A stretch of DNA of 64,000 nt from Phreatobacter sp. (GTDB lineage: Bacteria; Pseudomonadota; Alphaproteobacteria; Rhizobiales; Phreatobacteraceae), in NCBI RefSeq assembly GCF_027532945.1, contig NZ_JAPZTZ010000029.1:1-64000 (forward strand). Direction: 5' to 3'. Every line of letters starts with the position of its first letter. Positions within the stretch are counted from its first letter, which is position 1. The position numbers were made by a program, and so were the translations under genes. The notes beneath the pieces were generated by a model. It searched no databases. It saw nothing but the letters and a program-made list of their open reading frames with translations, and was not told where the DNA came from. This document shows, piece after piece, positions 9,532 to 20,287 of the stretch.

Positions 9532-9953
9532 TGGCGCACTGGCTCTACAAGTCCGAGCCCTTCAAGTGGTCCTGGGACCAGCAGGTGAAGGCGGCGGCGA
9601 AGGGGACGCATTGGGACGGCGTGCGCAACCACGCCGCCAAGCTGAACCTGATGCGCATGAAGACCGGCGAGCGCGGCTTCTTCTACCATTCCAACGAGGG
9701 CAAGGAGATCGTCGGCATCGTCGAGGTGATCCGCGAGGCCTATCCGGACCCGACCGCCGAGGCGGGTGAGCCCTGGGTGGTCGTCGATCTCAAGGCCGTG
9801 ACGCCGCTCAAATACCCGGTGAGCCTCGAGGCGGTGAAGCACGAGCCGAGCCTTGCCAATATGGCGCTGCTCAAGCTGTCGCGGCTCTCGGTCCAGCCGG
9901 TGACGGATGAGGAATGGGCCATTGTCTGCCGGATGGGCGGCATCGATCCGTGA
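9531..9953 (+). CDS. EVE domain-containing protein
   Basis: 140 residues from ATG 9531, which overlaps the preceding stop (TGATG). The whole protein is one EVE domain, a PUA-like fold that recognises modified bases in RNA or DNA. Typical motifs are HWLYKSEPFKWSWDQ, WDGVRNHAAKLNLMRMKTGERGF (split here: WDGVRNHAAK and MKTGERGFFYHSN) and a C-terminal VQPVTDEEWAIVCRMGG. The usual length is about 140. Exact ligand in bacteria unknown. Confidence 0.9.
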   Translation: MAHWLYKSEPFKWSWDQQVKAAAKGTHWDGVRNHAAKLNLMRMKTGERGFFYHSNEGKEIVGIVEVIREAYPDPTAEAGEPWVVVDLKAVTPLKYPVSLEAVKHEPSLANMALLKLSRLSVQPVTDEEWAIVCRMGGIDP

Positions 9954-10076
9954 GCCTCACGGGCTTTCGACCGGTCCTGCGCTGAGCGCCGGACCGGCTT
10001 CCCGCCGCGGCGCTTCGCAAGCAGCGCGGTCGGGGTTACAGTTTTTCCCGAAATGCCATTTCGCAAGGACCCTTCG

Positions 10077-11288
10077 ATGGCCGCTCCTTCCGCCCCGCGC
10101 GGGCCGCTCGCCGGCATCCGCATTCTCGACCTGACCTCGGTGATCCTCGGCCCCTACGCCACCATGCTGCTCGGCGACATGGGCGCCGACATCATCAAGG
10201 TGGAGAGCCCGGGCGAGGGCGGCGGCGACATCATGCGCTGGCCGGGCGCCTGGCCGGAACAGGCCGGGCCGGGCATGGGCCCGCTCTTCATGATGTACAA
10301 CAAGAACAAGAAATCCGTGGCCCTCGACCTCAAGCGCCCCGAGGACCAGGAGGCCTGCATCGCGCTGGCCCGCACCTGCGATGTCGTCTGCTCCAACATG
10401 CGGATGGACACGGCCGCCCGCCTGAAGATGGACTATGACAGCCTGAAGGCCCGGCTGCCGAACCTCATCTACATCCACGCCGCCGGCTTCGGCGCCGAGG
10501 GCCCCTATGCCGGCCGGCCGGCCTATGACGACCTGATCCAGGGCGTCTCGGGCGGCGCCGACATCCTGCCCCGGGTCGATGGTAATCCGGCGCCGCGCTA
10601 CCTGCCGACGCTGGCCGCCGACAAGACCGTCGGCCTGTTCATGGTCCAGGCGGTGCTGGCGGCTTTGTTCCACAAGCAGCGGACCGGCGAGGGCCAGTTC
10701 GTCGAGGTGCCGATGTTCGAGTGCTACACGCACTACGTCATGCACGAGAACCTCTACGGCCACGTCTATGACCCGGCGCCGCCCGGCACGGATTTCGGCT
10801 ATGCGCGCATCCACAATCCCGACCGCCGGCCCTACAAGTCGAAGGACGGCTGGATCGGCATCCTGCCCTATACGGACCGTAACTGGACCGACTTCTTCGT
10901 GCTGGCGGGCCGGCCGGAGCTCAATAGCGACCCGAAATTCTCGACCTACCGGGCTCGGATGGTGAACATCAAGGAGCTCTATTCCATGATGGACGCCATG
11001 GTCTCCACCCGCACCAATGACGACTGGGCGAAGGTGCTGACCGAGAAGGCCATCCCCTTCGCGCCGATCAACCGCTTCGGCGACCTGATGGAAGACCCGC
11101 ACCTGAAGGCGGTCGGCTTCTTCCGCAAGCATGCCCACCCCGATGGCTATACCTGGGTGGACATGAAGCACCCCGTGAACTTCGCGGCGAGCCCGGCCTC
11201 GACGCGCCTTGCCCCGCCGAAGCTCGGCCAGGACACGGAAGAGGTGCTGCGCGAGGCCGGAGTCGAGCTGCCGAAGGCGGCGGAGTGA
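10077..11288 (+). CDS. CaiB/BaiF family (class III) CoA-transferase
   Basis: 403 residues from ATG 10077, chosen over ATG 10053 because AAGGAC sits 6 bases before it. Class III CoA-transferases move CoA between carboxylic acids via an enzyme Asp thioester. Conserved elements are LAGIRILDLTSVILGPYATM, GADIIKVESPGEGG, NKKSVALDLK and the GFGAEGPYAGRPAYDDLIQG region holding the catalytic Asp. Substrate not identifiable. Neighbours give no pathway. Confidence 0.9.
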   Translation: MAAPSAPRGPLAGIRILDLTSVILGPYATMLLGDMGADIIKVESPGEGGGDIMRWPGAWPEQAGPGMGPLFMMYNKNKKSVALDLKRPEDQEACIALARTCDVVCSNMRMDTAARLKMDYDSLKARLPNLIYIHAAGFGAEGPYAGRPAYDDLIQGVSGGADILPRVDGNPAPRYLPTLAADKTVGLFMVQAVLAALFHKQRTGEGQFVEVPMFECYTHYVMHENLYGHVYDPAPPGTDFGYARIHNPDRRPYKSKDGWIGILPYTDRNWTDFFVLAGRPELNSDPKFSTYRARMVNIKELYSMMDAMVSTRTNDDWAKVLTEKAIPFAPINRFGDLMEDPHLKAVGFFRKHAHPDGYTWVDMKHPVNFAASPASTRLAPPKLGQDTEEVLREAGVELPKAAE

Positions 11289-11354
11289 GCGAGGCGCTCC
11301 AGCCGGCATCGCCCGGACTGGACGCGCATCACGCAGGCGCTAACTGTTCAGTCC

Positions 11355-11825
11355 ATGCAACGGCTGCTCAAATTCGGCCATTCGATGGGGGCGATCGGCC
11401 TCATGGGGGCGCTTGCCTGCCTCCTGGTGCTCGACCATCTGGCGCCGCCGCCCACGGACCTGAAGAGCTTCGCGCTGATCCGCGGCGCCATGGCCGAGAT
11501 CACCCGCTGGGTGATGCTGCCCTCGCTGATCCTCACCCTGATCCCCGGCCTTCTCGCCATCGGGGTCACCCCGGCCTTCCACAATGCCGGTTGGGTTTGG
11601 GCCAAGGCGGCCTCGGGCATCCTCGTCTTCGCCGGCGGGCTTCACGCCATCGGGCCCTTGCAGGACCTGGGGACGCAGAGCGCCGAGGCCCTGGCCGGCC
11701 GCATCGACGTGGCGACGCTTTCTGCCGGCATCGCGCCGAATGAGGCGATGACCATGTGGATCCTGCTGGCGGTCTCGACCGCCAATGTCGTGCTGGCGAT
11801 CTGGCGCGGGCGGATCCTGCGCTAG
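11355..11825 (+). CDS. Small multi-pass membrane protein
   Basis: 156 residues with about four hydrophobic segments: residues 9-27, 50-72, 82-98 and 135-150. No recognised catalytic motifs; resembles short conserved alphaproteobacterial membrane proteins (DUF2269-like), which I cannot confirm. Its last four bases overlap the end of the convergent serine hydrolase gene. Confidence 0.7.
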   Translation: MQRLLKFGHSMGAIGLMGALACLLVLDHLAPPPTDLKSFALIRGAMAEITRWVMLPSLILTLIPGLLAIGVTPAFHNAGWVWAKAASGILVFAGGLHAIGPLQDLGTQSAEALAGRIDVATLSAGIAPNEAMTMWILLAVSTANVVLAIWRGRILR

Positions 11826-12985
11826 GCGAGCGCGCGATAGACTTCCGCCTCGAATTCCCGGAACAGCCTGATTGCTCTGGGGTCGAAGAAGGGCACGATC
11901 TGGGTGATGAAGACGCCGGCAAGGCCGCTTCGCGGATCGATCCAGTAGAAGGTGTTGGCGAAGCCCGCCCAGGAAAGCGATCCCGCCGGGCGGCCCTCGT
12001 CGGTCGGCTCGCGGTTCTGCTGGAAGCCGAGGGTCCAGCCGGTCGGCCGGCCGCGGAAGAAATCGGCGCTGCGCGGGCCCATGGGCGACATCAGGCCGAG
12101 CGCGGGAACCGTCAGCTGCGGGATCTGGTCGGTCATCAACCCGGTGATGCTGTCAGGCCCCAGCACCTTCGCGCCGCCCAGCGTGCCACCGGAGAGGATC
12201 ATGCGCAGAAAGGCGATGTAGTCGCCTGCCGTCGAATAGAGACCGCCGCCGCCGGAGGCGAATTCCGGCTCCTGCACCACCACCATGTCGCTCGGCACAT
12301 AGGCGCCGTCCTCGGTGACGCCGTGGACGGTGGCGCGCCGCGCCATCTGGGCCTCGCCGAGGCAGAACATCGTGTCGGCCATGCCGAGCGGGCCGGTGAT
12401 GCGCTCGCGGAAGACGGTCTCGAGCGGCTTATCCGTGAGGATCTCGACGATCCGGCCGGCCCAGTCGGTGGAGATGCCGTAGATGAAGGCCTCGCCCGGC
12501 TCGCCGATGAGCGGGGCGTTCAGGGCGGCGAGGCGGCCCGTATTGGTGGCGGGCAGGCCGGTCGCCTTCATGTATTTGCGGATGGCCGAGGAGGCGAAGT
12601 CGTAGGAATAGCCGGCCGTGTGGGTGAGGAGGTGCCGCACCGTCACGGCCTTGGCCGGCGGACGGGTGAGCGGCCGGCCCTCGGCGTCGAAATCATGCAG
12701 CAGCGCGGCCTCGCCGATGGCGGGGGCGTAGGTCGCGGCCGGCGCGTCGAGGTCGACGCGGCCCTCCTCGACAAGCTGCAGCAGGGCGACGGTGGTGAGC
12801 GCCTTGGTCATGGAGGCGATCCAGGCGACGCTGTCCGGCGTCATGGGATCGGCCCCGCCGAGACGCCGGAGGCCGAAGCCGCCCTCGTAGAGAAGCCCGT
12901 CGCGGTTGGCGACGGCGGCGACCACGCCGGGCACCTCGCCGGCATCGGCGGCGCGGGCGAGCAGCGTGTCGAGGGCTCTTGTCAT
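11822..12985 (-). CDS. Beta-lactamase-related serine hydrolase
   Basis: 387 residues from ATG 12985, preceded by AAAGGATG. Class C beta-lactamase/esterase fold: the nucleophile motif is Ser58-Met-Thr-Lys61 (WIASMTKAL), with a Tyr motif in YGISTDWAG and a GGGLYSTAGDYIAF segment typical of the family. No signal peptide is visible, so a cytoplasmic esterase or amidase of the EstB type is more likely than an antibiotic-hydrolysing enzyme (inference). Substrate unknown. Confidence 0.88.
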   Translation of the reverse strand: MTRALDTLLARAADAGEVPGVVAAVANRDGLLYEGGFGLRRLGGADPMTPDSVAWIASMTKALTTVALLQLVEEGRVDLDAPAATYAPAIGEAALLHDFDAEGRPLTRPPAKAVTVRHLLTHTAGYSYDFASSAIRKYMKATGLPATNTGRLAALNAPLIGEPGEAFIYGISTDWAGRIVEILTDKPLETVFRERITGPLGMADTMFCLGEAQMARRATVHGVTEDGAYVPSDMVVVQEPEFASGGGGLYSTAGDYIAFLRMILSGGTLGGAKVLGPDSITGLMTDQIPQLTVPALGLMSPMGPRSADFFRGRPTGWTLGFQQNREPTDEGRPAGSLSWAGFANTFYWIDPRSGLAGVFITQIVPFFDPRAIRLFREFEAEVYRALA

Positions 12986-13239
12986 GCCGACATCCTTTGC
13001 GTCTGGTGCCGCGACCATCCGCGCCGCGCGCCCCGTGCGTCAATTCGTCCGAAGCGCCAAGGCGCGAAGGGGCGGGCGAGCGACCAAAGTGTGAGACGGC
13101 TGCCCTTGAGCGCATAACGGGCGCCGACGTATGGTCGCGCCGGATTTCGCGAGGCTGCCGGCCCTAACAGGCGGCCCGCATCAGGAAACGCCGCCGTCCC
13201 GGCTTCGCCCTGGCGGCCGCCCAAGGAGAGGGGACCCGC

Positions 13240-15181
<1,942 letters not shown>

Positions 15182-15189
<8 letters not shown>

Positions 15190-15964
15190 TGGGATAAGCG
15201 GGGCGCATCGACCGATCGTCCCGCTGTTCTTGCGGCCCCTCACCGGGGTCGTCGCCCTTGCCTGCGCGGTCGCAATGGCAAGGCCGGCGGCGGCCTGCGC
15301 TCCCGAGGGACTCCAGCCCGTTGCCGGCCTCGCTGCCCAGGGGCCGCTTCTTGTCGGCGCCGCCGACGGCCGCCGTTTCCGCCTTGCAGTGCTGGTGGGT
15401 GAGGCGCCCGTGCCCGCCGGTCGCATCATCCGCATCGCGCCGCTCGGGCCCGCCGACCGCCACGATCGGGTGCCGGTGCTGGCCCTTGGCCCCGATGGTC
15501 CTGTGGAGGCGGAGATCCTGCGCCAGGGCCTCGCGCGGCTCTCCCTCGCCCATCGCATTGCCCGCGATTGCTGGGTCCTGCTGGAGCGCGCCGAGGGTGA
15601 GGCTATTGCGGCGCAGCGTGGCATCTGGGCCACGCCGCGGTCACTTCTTGATACAAATGATGACGCAGCGCTCGCCGCCAGCGAGGGGCGATTCATCATT
15701 GCAACCAGCCGTGTTCGCTCCGTCAGGACCGTCAATCGCATCACTTACGTCAATTTCGGGCCCCCCGGCGCGGGGGCGCTGACGGTCACCATCCGCGAGG
15801 CGGACATGGGGGCCTTTCGCGCCGCCGGGCTTGAACCTGCCGCATTCCGCGGGCACATGCTGCGGGTGCGCGGGGTTGTGACGATCCGGCGTGGTCCCTT
15901 CATCGCGGCGGCGGTGCCGGAGGCCTTGACCATCGCGGAGGCGCCCGGCGGAGGCGCAAGGTAG
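15182..15964 (+). CDS. Secreted thermonuclease-fold protein (degenerate)
   Basis: About 260 residues if it starts at GTG 15182, overlapping the acs stop; a TTG near 15228 is also possible. A signal-peptide-like segment ([21 protein letters not shown]) precedes a domain resembling staphylococcal nuclease: a [12 protein letters not shown] strand, [14 protein letters not shown] and AIAAQRGIW match the fold's DRYGR, LVREGLA and ARxxRRGIW elements. The key catalytic Arg/Asp set is not evident, so it may be inactive or structural. A second, OB-like C-terminal half follows. Confidence 0.65.
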
Positions 15965-15974
15965 CGTCGGGACC

Positions 15975-17429
15975 GTGGCTCGGTTCGTGGCAGCAGCATC
16001 CTTGTTCGGTCGGTCGCGCGGATCGGCCGCGATGGCGCTCGCCCTGCTGCTATCCGCCTGCGCCACAGCACCCGACACCACGCCGCTGCCCGAGCCGGTG
16101 CCGACCGAGACGCGCCTGCCGCCGCTCACCTCGCGCGACCATGGCCGGATCCTCGCGGCTTTCGGTGGCGAATACAGCGCACCGGGCATCGATCGGCTGG
16201 CCGATGAGGTGCTCGACCGCCTCGCCGCGGCCTCCGACAAGCCGGACCTGCGCTACCGGCTCACGGTGCTCAATTCGTCGACGGTCAACGCCTTCGCGCT
16301 GCCATCCGGCCACCTCTACATCACTCGCGGCATGCTGGCGCTCATCAACGACATGAGCGAGTTTGCCGCCGTGCTCGGCCACGAGATGGCCCATGTCTCG
16401 GCCCGCCACGCCAATCAGCGCGAGGACCAGGTGCGCACCAGCGAGCTCGTCGCGGTGATGCGGGCGCGGCTCCTCAACGATATGGCCGGCGCCGAGGCAC
16501 GTCGCGAGGCGGCGCGCGTGTCGCTGGCGAACTTCTCCCGCGCCCAGGAGCTCGAGGCCGACACGATCGGCGTCGCGCTGATCGCCAAGGCCGGCTTCGA
16601 CCCCTATGGCGCCTCGCGCTTCCTGCAGACCATGGACCGCAACGCCGAGCTTCGGGGGCAGGCCCAGGCCAATAGCGGTTCGCCGGACTTCCTGTCGTCG
16701 CATCCCTCGACGCCGGAGCGCATTCGCCAGGCGGTGCTGGCGGCGCGCCAGCACCTCGCTCCCGAGGGTCGGCCACGCGATCGCGAACGCTACCTGCGCG
16801 CCATCGACGGCATCACCTTCGGCGAGGATCCGCGCCAGGGCGTGGTGCGCGGCCGCAGCTTCCTGCATCCGCGGCTCGGCTTCACGGTGACGGCCCCGGA
16901 GGGCTTCACGCTCGAGAACAGCCGCCAGGCGGTGACCGGCCTCGGCCCCAACGACATGGCCATCCGCCTCGACGTGGTGCGCGTCCCGGCGAGTCAGGCG
17001 CTCACCGATTATCTGAAATCCGGCTGGATCGACGGACTGTCCACCGAGACGGTCGAGGCGGTCACCATCAATGGCTTCCAGGCGGCAACCGCCGTCGCCC
17101 GCGGCAGCGACTGGTCGTTCCGCATTTTCGTGGTGCGTTTCGGCAGCGAGGTCTATCGCATCATCTATGCGGCGCGGGACCTCAATGCCGAGGTCGACGG
17201 TGGCTTCCGCGCCTCGATGGAGACGTTCCGGCGGCTGACCAGTGCCGAAGCGGCGGTGAAGCCGCTGCGCATCCGCACCCCGCGTGCCGGCGAGGGCGAC
17301 ACGGTCCTGACCTTCGCCCGCAAGATGCAGGTGCCGGACCGGGCCGACGAGCGCTTCCGCGTGCTGAATGGCCTTGCCGACGGCGAGCAGCCGCGCGGCG
17401 GCGAGCTCGTCAAGATCATTGCTGAGTAG
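15975..17429 (+). CDS. M48-family metalloprotease, lipoprotein
   Basis: 484 residues from GTG 15975; ATG 16032 would leave no basic N-region before the lipobox. Leader ends at LLSACATA, a lipoprotein signal. Zinc motif HEMAH within LGHEMAHVSARHANQRE, and the third ligand Glu in ELEADTIGVALIAKAGFDP. A middle Pfam-unassigned domain (EGFTLENSRQAVTGL) is followed by a C-terminal LysM-like segment (FARKMQVPDRADERFRVLNG). Related to BepA/YfgC-type envelope quality-control proteases. Confidence 0.88.
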   Translation: MARFVAAASLFGRSRGSAAMALALLLSACATAPDTTPLPEPVPTETRLPPLTSRDHGRILAAFGGEYSAPGIDRLADEVLDRLAAASDKPDLRYRLTVLNSSTVNAFALPSGHLYITRGMLALINDMSEFAAVLGHEMAHVSARHANQREDQVRTSELVAVMRARLLNDMAGAEARREAARVSLANFSRAQELEADTIGVALIAKAGFDPYGASRFLQTMDRNAELRGQAQANSGSPDFLSSHPSTPERIRQAVLAARQHLAPEGRPRDRERYLRAIDGITFGEDPRQGVVRGRSFLHPRLGFTVTAPEGFTLENSRQAVTGLGPNDMAIRLDVVRVPASQALTDYLKSGWIDGLSTETVEAVTINGFQAATAVARGSDWSFRIFVVRFGSEVYRIIYAARDLNAEVDGGFRASMETFRRLTSAEAAVKPLRIRTPRAGEGDTVLTFARKMQVPDRADERFRVLNGLADGEQPRGGELVKIIAE

Positions 17430-17510
17430 AACTACCATACAAGCCGCTTGCATCGGCGGCGATCCTGGCCTTTGCTCCTCGCCCCGAGGAAACACCGACA
17501 AGGCCATCCC

Positions 17511-18278
17511 ATGACTGCTTCATCCTTCGACCTTACCGGCCGCCGCGCTCTCATCACCGGCTCCGGATCGGGCATCGGCCTTGCCTATGCCGAGGGACTT
17601 GCCGCGGCGGGCGCGGAGATCGTCCTCAACGGCCGTGACAAGGCGAAGCTCTCGGCCGCGGAGGCCGGCCTGCGCGCCAAAGGATACAAGGTGTCCTCGC
17701 GCGCCTTCGACGTGACCGACCCGGATGCGGTGACCGCCGGCGTCGACGCCATCGAGAAGGAGATCGGTCCGATCCAGATCCTCGTGAACAATGCCGGCAT
17801 GACGATCCGCCAGCCGCTGGAGGATTTCCCCGTCGATGCCTGGCGCCGGGTCATGGCGACCAATATCGACAGCGTCTTCTATGTCTCTAAGGCGGTGGCC
17901 AAGCACATGCTGCCGCGCGGCTACGGCAAGATCATCAACACCTGCTCTGTGATGAGCGAGCTCGGCCGGCCCTCCATCGCGCCCTACACCGCCTCCAAGG
18001 GGGCGGTGAAGATGATGACGCGGCAGATGGCGGTGGAATGGGGCCGCCGTGGCATCCGCTCCAACGGCATCGCCCCCGGCTATTTCAAGACGGAACTGAC
18101 CGATGCGCTGGTGAAGGACGAGAAGTTCTCGTCCTGGCTGGAGGCCCGCACCCCGCTGGGGCGCTGGGGCGATGTGTCGGAGCTGAAGGGCGCCTGCGTG
18201 TTCCTGGCGGCGCCGGCCTCCGACTTCGTGACCGGCCACGTGCTCTTCGTCGATGGCGGCCTCACCGCCTCGGTCTGA
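17511..18278 (+). CDS. Short-chain dehydrogenase, gluconate 5-dehydrogenase-like
   Basis: 255 residues from ATG 17511. Classical SDR: NAD(P)-binding TGSGSGIG, NNAG, the catalytic Ser in INTCSVMSE and YxxxK in YTASKGAVK. The TIRQPLEDFP and MATNIDSVFYVSKAV segments resemble gluconate/2-keto-gluconate 5-reductases. The substrate is inferred from similarity only. Confidence 0.88.
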   Translation: MTASSFDLTGRRALITGSGSGIGLAYAEGLAAAGAEIVLNGRDKAKLSAAEAGLRAKGYKVSSRAFDVTDPDAVTAGVDAIEKEIGPIQILVNNAGMTIRQPLEDFPVDAWRRVMATNIDSVFYVSKAVAKHMLPRGYGKIINTCSVMSELGRPSIAPYTASKGAVKMMTRQMAVEWGRRGIRSNGIAPGYFKTELTDALVKDEKFSSWLEARTPLGRWGDVSELKGACVFLAAPASDFVTGHVLFVDGGLTASV

Positions 18279-18281
18279 GCG

Positions 18282-18812
18282 TCAGCGGATCACCATCACC
18301 GCATCGCGGGACAGCCGGGGCAGGATCCTGGCGAAATCCGCGATGCGGATGGCGACGCAGCCCGCTGTCGGCGTGAAGCCATCGCGCGCGCCGTGCCAGA
18401 AGATGGCACTGCCGCGGTGGCGGCGCACCGGGTGGTCGTTCCAGCCGAGCTCGACGATGACGTCGTAGAGATGGTCGGCGCGGGTGAGGCGCTCCTCGGC
18501 CGGGCCCGGCGGGCGACGGATGAGGCGGTTGTAGCGGCGGTCGCCTGAATCGTCGCACCAGGCGTCCTCCGGCCGTATGGCGCGAATTGGCCGGCGGGTC
18601 TGTGGGCGCACCAGCCGGTCGGCGCGGAAGAACACCCGCCTCAGCGGCAGGACGGCGCGCGGCGTCGCCCCGTCGCCCTCACGCTTCACCGTGCGGATGC
18701 CGCTGCGACCGAGGGCGCAGGGGAAGGCGGCGAGGCCCACATGGACCATGCCGCGGCTCCTGCGACCGGGCAGCGCATGGACAAAAATCCGTGTGATTCG
18801 GGGTTTCGCCAT
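18282..18812 (-). CDS. L,D-transpeptidase (YkuD) catalytic-domain protein
   Basis: 176 residues from ATG 18812 (MAKPRITRIFVHALPG). The catalytic motif is clear: HGARDGFTPTAGCVAIR, with the nucleophilic Cys in AGCV. YkuD enzymes form or edit 3-3 peptidoglycan crosslinks or attach proteins to peptidoglycan. No clear signal peptide or PG-binding domain is visible, and the protein is very Arg-rich, so export route and exact role are uncertain. Tail to tail with the SDR gene (3-base gap). Confidence 0.82.
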   Translation of the reverse strand: MAKPRITRIFVHALPGRRSRGMVHVGLAAFPCALGRSGIRTVKREGDGATPRAVLPLRRVFFRADRLVRPQTRRPIRAIRPEDAWCDDSGDRRYNRLIRRPPGPAEERLTRADHLYDVIVELGWNDHPVRRHRGSAIFWHGARDGFTPTAGCVAIRIADFARILPRLSRDAVMVIR

Positions 18813-18949
18813 GAAAATGTCATCCATATCTCTACGACGCGTTAGGAACCGATGTGTAACGCCGTCGGCCACCATACCGTAGTGCCTTCCACGTCCCTTC
18901 CCCGGCCGCCTCCCCCACCGGTGCCGCCTCTCCCCCATCAGGTGATTTG

Positions 18950-19636
18950 ATGAGCCAAGTCCGCAAGATCCTGCTTTGCGACGACGACGTCGACATGCGC
19001 GATGCCCTCGCCGAGCAGCTGGCCCTGCACGAGGAATTCGCCACCGAGGCTGTCGATTCCGCCGCCAAGGCCATCCAGGCGGTGAAGGGCGACCATTACG
19101 ACCTCCTCATCATGGATGTCGGCCTTCCCGACATGGACGGTCGCGAGGCGGTGAAGCTGATGCGCAAGGGCGGGTTCAAGAGCCCGATCCTGATGCTGAC
19201 CGGCCACGACACCGATTCGGACACGATCCTCGGCCTCGAGGCCGGTGCCAACGACTATGTCGTGAAGCCCTTCCGCTTCGCGGTGCTGCTCGCCCGCGTG
19301 CGCGCCCAGCTGCGCCAGCACGAGGCGAGCGAGGACGCGGTCTTCCAGATCGGCGCCTATTCCTTCCGGCCCTCGTCGAAGCTGCTGGTCACCGAGAAGA
19401 ACAGCAAGATCCGCCTCACCGAGAAGGAGACGGCGATCCTGCGCTACCTCTATCGCCAGGGCGTCAAGCCCGTGTCGCGCGAGGTGCTGCTCTCTGAGGT
19501 CTGGGGCTACAATTCCGGCGTGACCACGCATACGCTGGAGACGCACATCTACCGGCTCCGGCAGAAGATCGAGAAGGATCCGAGCAATGCCACCCTTCTC
19601 GTGACCGAGGGCGGGGGCTACAAGCTGGTCCCCTAG
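18950..19636 (+). CDS. OmpR-family response regulator, CenR-like
   Basis: 228 residues from ATG 18950. N-terminal receiver with acidic DDD at 11-13 and phospho-acceptor Asp56 in LLIMDVGLPDMDG; KPF motif in NDYVVKPFRF. C-terminal winged helix containing RLTEKETAILRYLYRQG and THTLETHIYRLRQKIEKD. The C-terminal pattern resembles CenR, an envelope regulator widespread in alphaproteobacteria, but that name is from memory and not proven here. No kinase is directly adjacent. A hairpin with a T-rich tail follows at 19674-19706. Confidence 0.9.
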   Translation: MSQVRKILLCDDDVDMRDALAEQLALHEEFATEAVDSAAKAIQAVKGDHYDLLIMDVGLPDMDGREAVKLMRKGGFKSPILMLTGHDTDSDTILGLEAGANDYVVKPFRFAVLLARVRAQLRQHEASEDAVFQIGAYSFRPSSKLLVTEKNSKIRLTEKETAILRYLYRQGVKPVSREVLLSEVWGYNSGVTTHTLETHIYRLRQKIEKDPSNATLLVTEGGGYKLVP

Positions 19637-19673
19637 GATCGTTACCGCTTTCCAAAGGAATGCAGGTAGATTC

Positions 19674-19706
19674 ATCCGACCCGCCCTGCCGCCGGCAGGG
19701 ACGGAT
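19674..19706 (+). terminator. Probable intrinsic terminator after the CenR-like gene
   Basis: ATCCG (19674-19678) pairs with CGGAT (19702-19706), and inside it CCCTGCC (19684-19690) pairs with GGCAGGG (19694-19700) around a 3-base loop. CTTTGTCCTGTT follows. The T-tract is imperfect. Confidence 0.5.
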
Positions 19707-19744
19707 CTTTGTCCTGTTGTCCCGGTCCTGCCGAAACGGAGCCC

Positions 19745-20194
19745 ATGGCGCTCGACGACGACATCGCCTTGTTGGCCCGGGTTCCCTTGTTCGCCAGCCT
19801 TGGCGATGAGCCCGTCCGCCTGCTCGCCTTCTCGGCGGAGACGCGCTTCCTGCGCGCTGGCGACGCGCTGTTCAAGGAAGGTCAGGCCGCTGATAGCGGC
19901 TATGTCATCGCCGCGGGGCGGGTGGGGCTGGAGAGCGAGGGAGATATCGGCGAGTTCATCGCCGGTCCCGGCAGCCTCATCGGCGAGATCGCGCTCATCA
20001 TCGAAACCCTGCGGCCGGCGACAGCCACCGCCCGCGACCCGGCGACGGTGCTGCGCATCCCGCGATCGCTGTTCCGGCGTGTCCTGACCGAGTTCCCCGA
20101 CGCCGCCCAGCGCATCCACCAGGATTTCCGCGACAAGATGCGGGCAACGACCGCGGACCTGCAGCGGGTCGGACGGCTCTTCGAGCGCGGTTGA
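19745..20194 (+). CDS. Single-domain cyclic nucleotide-binding protein
   Basis: 149 residues made of one Crp/cNMP-binding beta-barrel: VPLFASLGDEPVRLLAF, GDALFKEGQAADSGYVI, and the phosphate-binding-cassette region FIAGPGSLIGEIALI followed by RPATATARDPATVL. There is no DNA-binding helix-turn-helix. The Arg of the cassette that contacts cyclic phosphate is weakly matched. It lies between the CenR-like regulator and the first hybrid kinase, so it may act in the same signalling pathway (inference). Confidence 0.83.
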   Translation: MALDDDIALLARVPLFASLGDEPVRLLAFSAETRFLRAGDALFKEGQAADSGYVIAAGRVGLESEGDIGEFIAGPGSLIGEIALIIETLRPATATARDPATVLRIPRSLFRRVLTEFPDAAQRIHQDFRDKMRATTADLQRVGRLFERG

Positions 20195-20287
20195 GGCCGC
20201 GGCGCATGCCTGCTTGACGCGCCGGCAGGTCGGCACCACTCTGCCGCCTCGCAGCGTCCCTGACGCCTGATCCGCAGCGGAGACGGC

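Noticed and set aside
11822-12985. Calling the serine hydrolase an antibiotic-resistance beta-lactamase
   Set aside because: It has the SxxK fold motif but no signal peptide and resembles the esterase branch, so resistance cannot be claimed.
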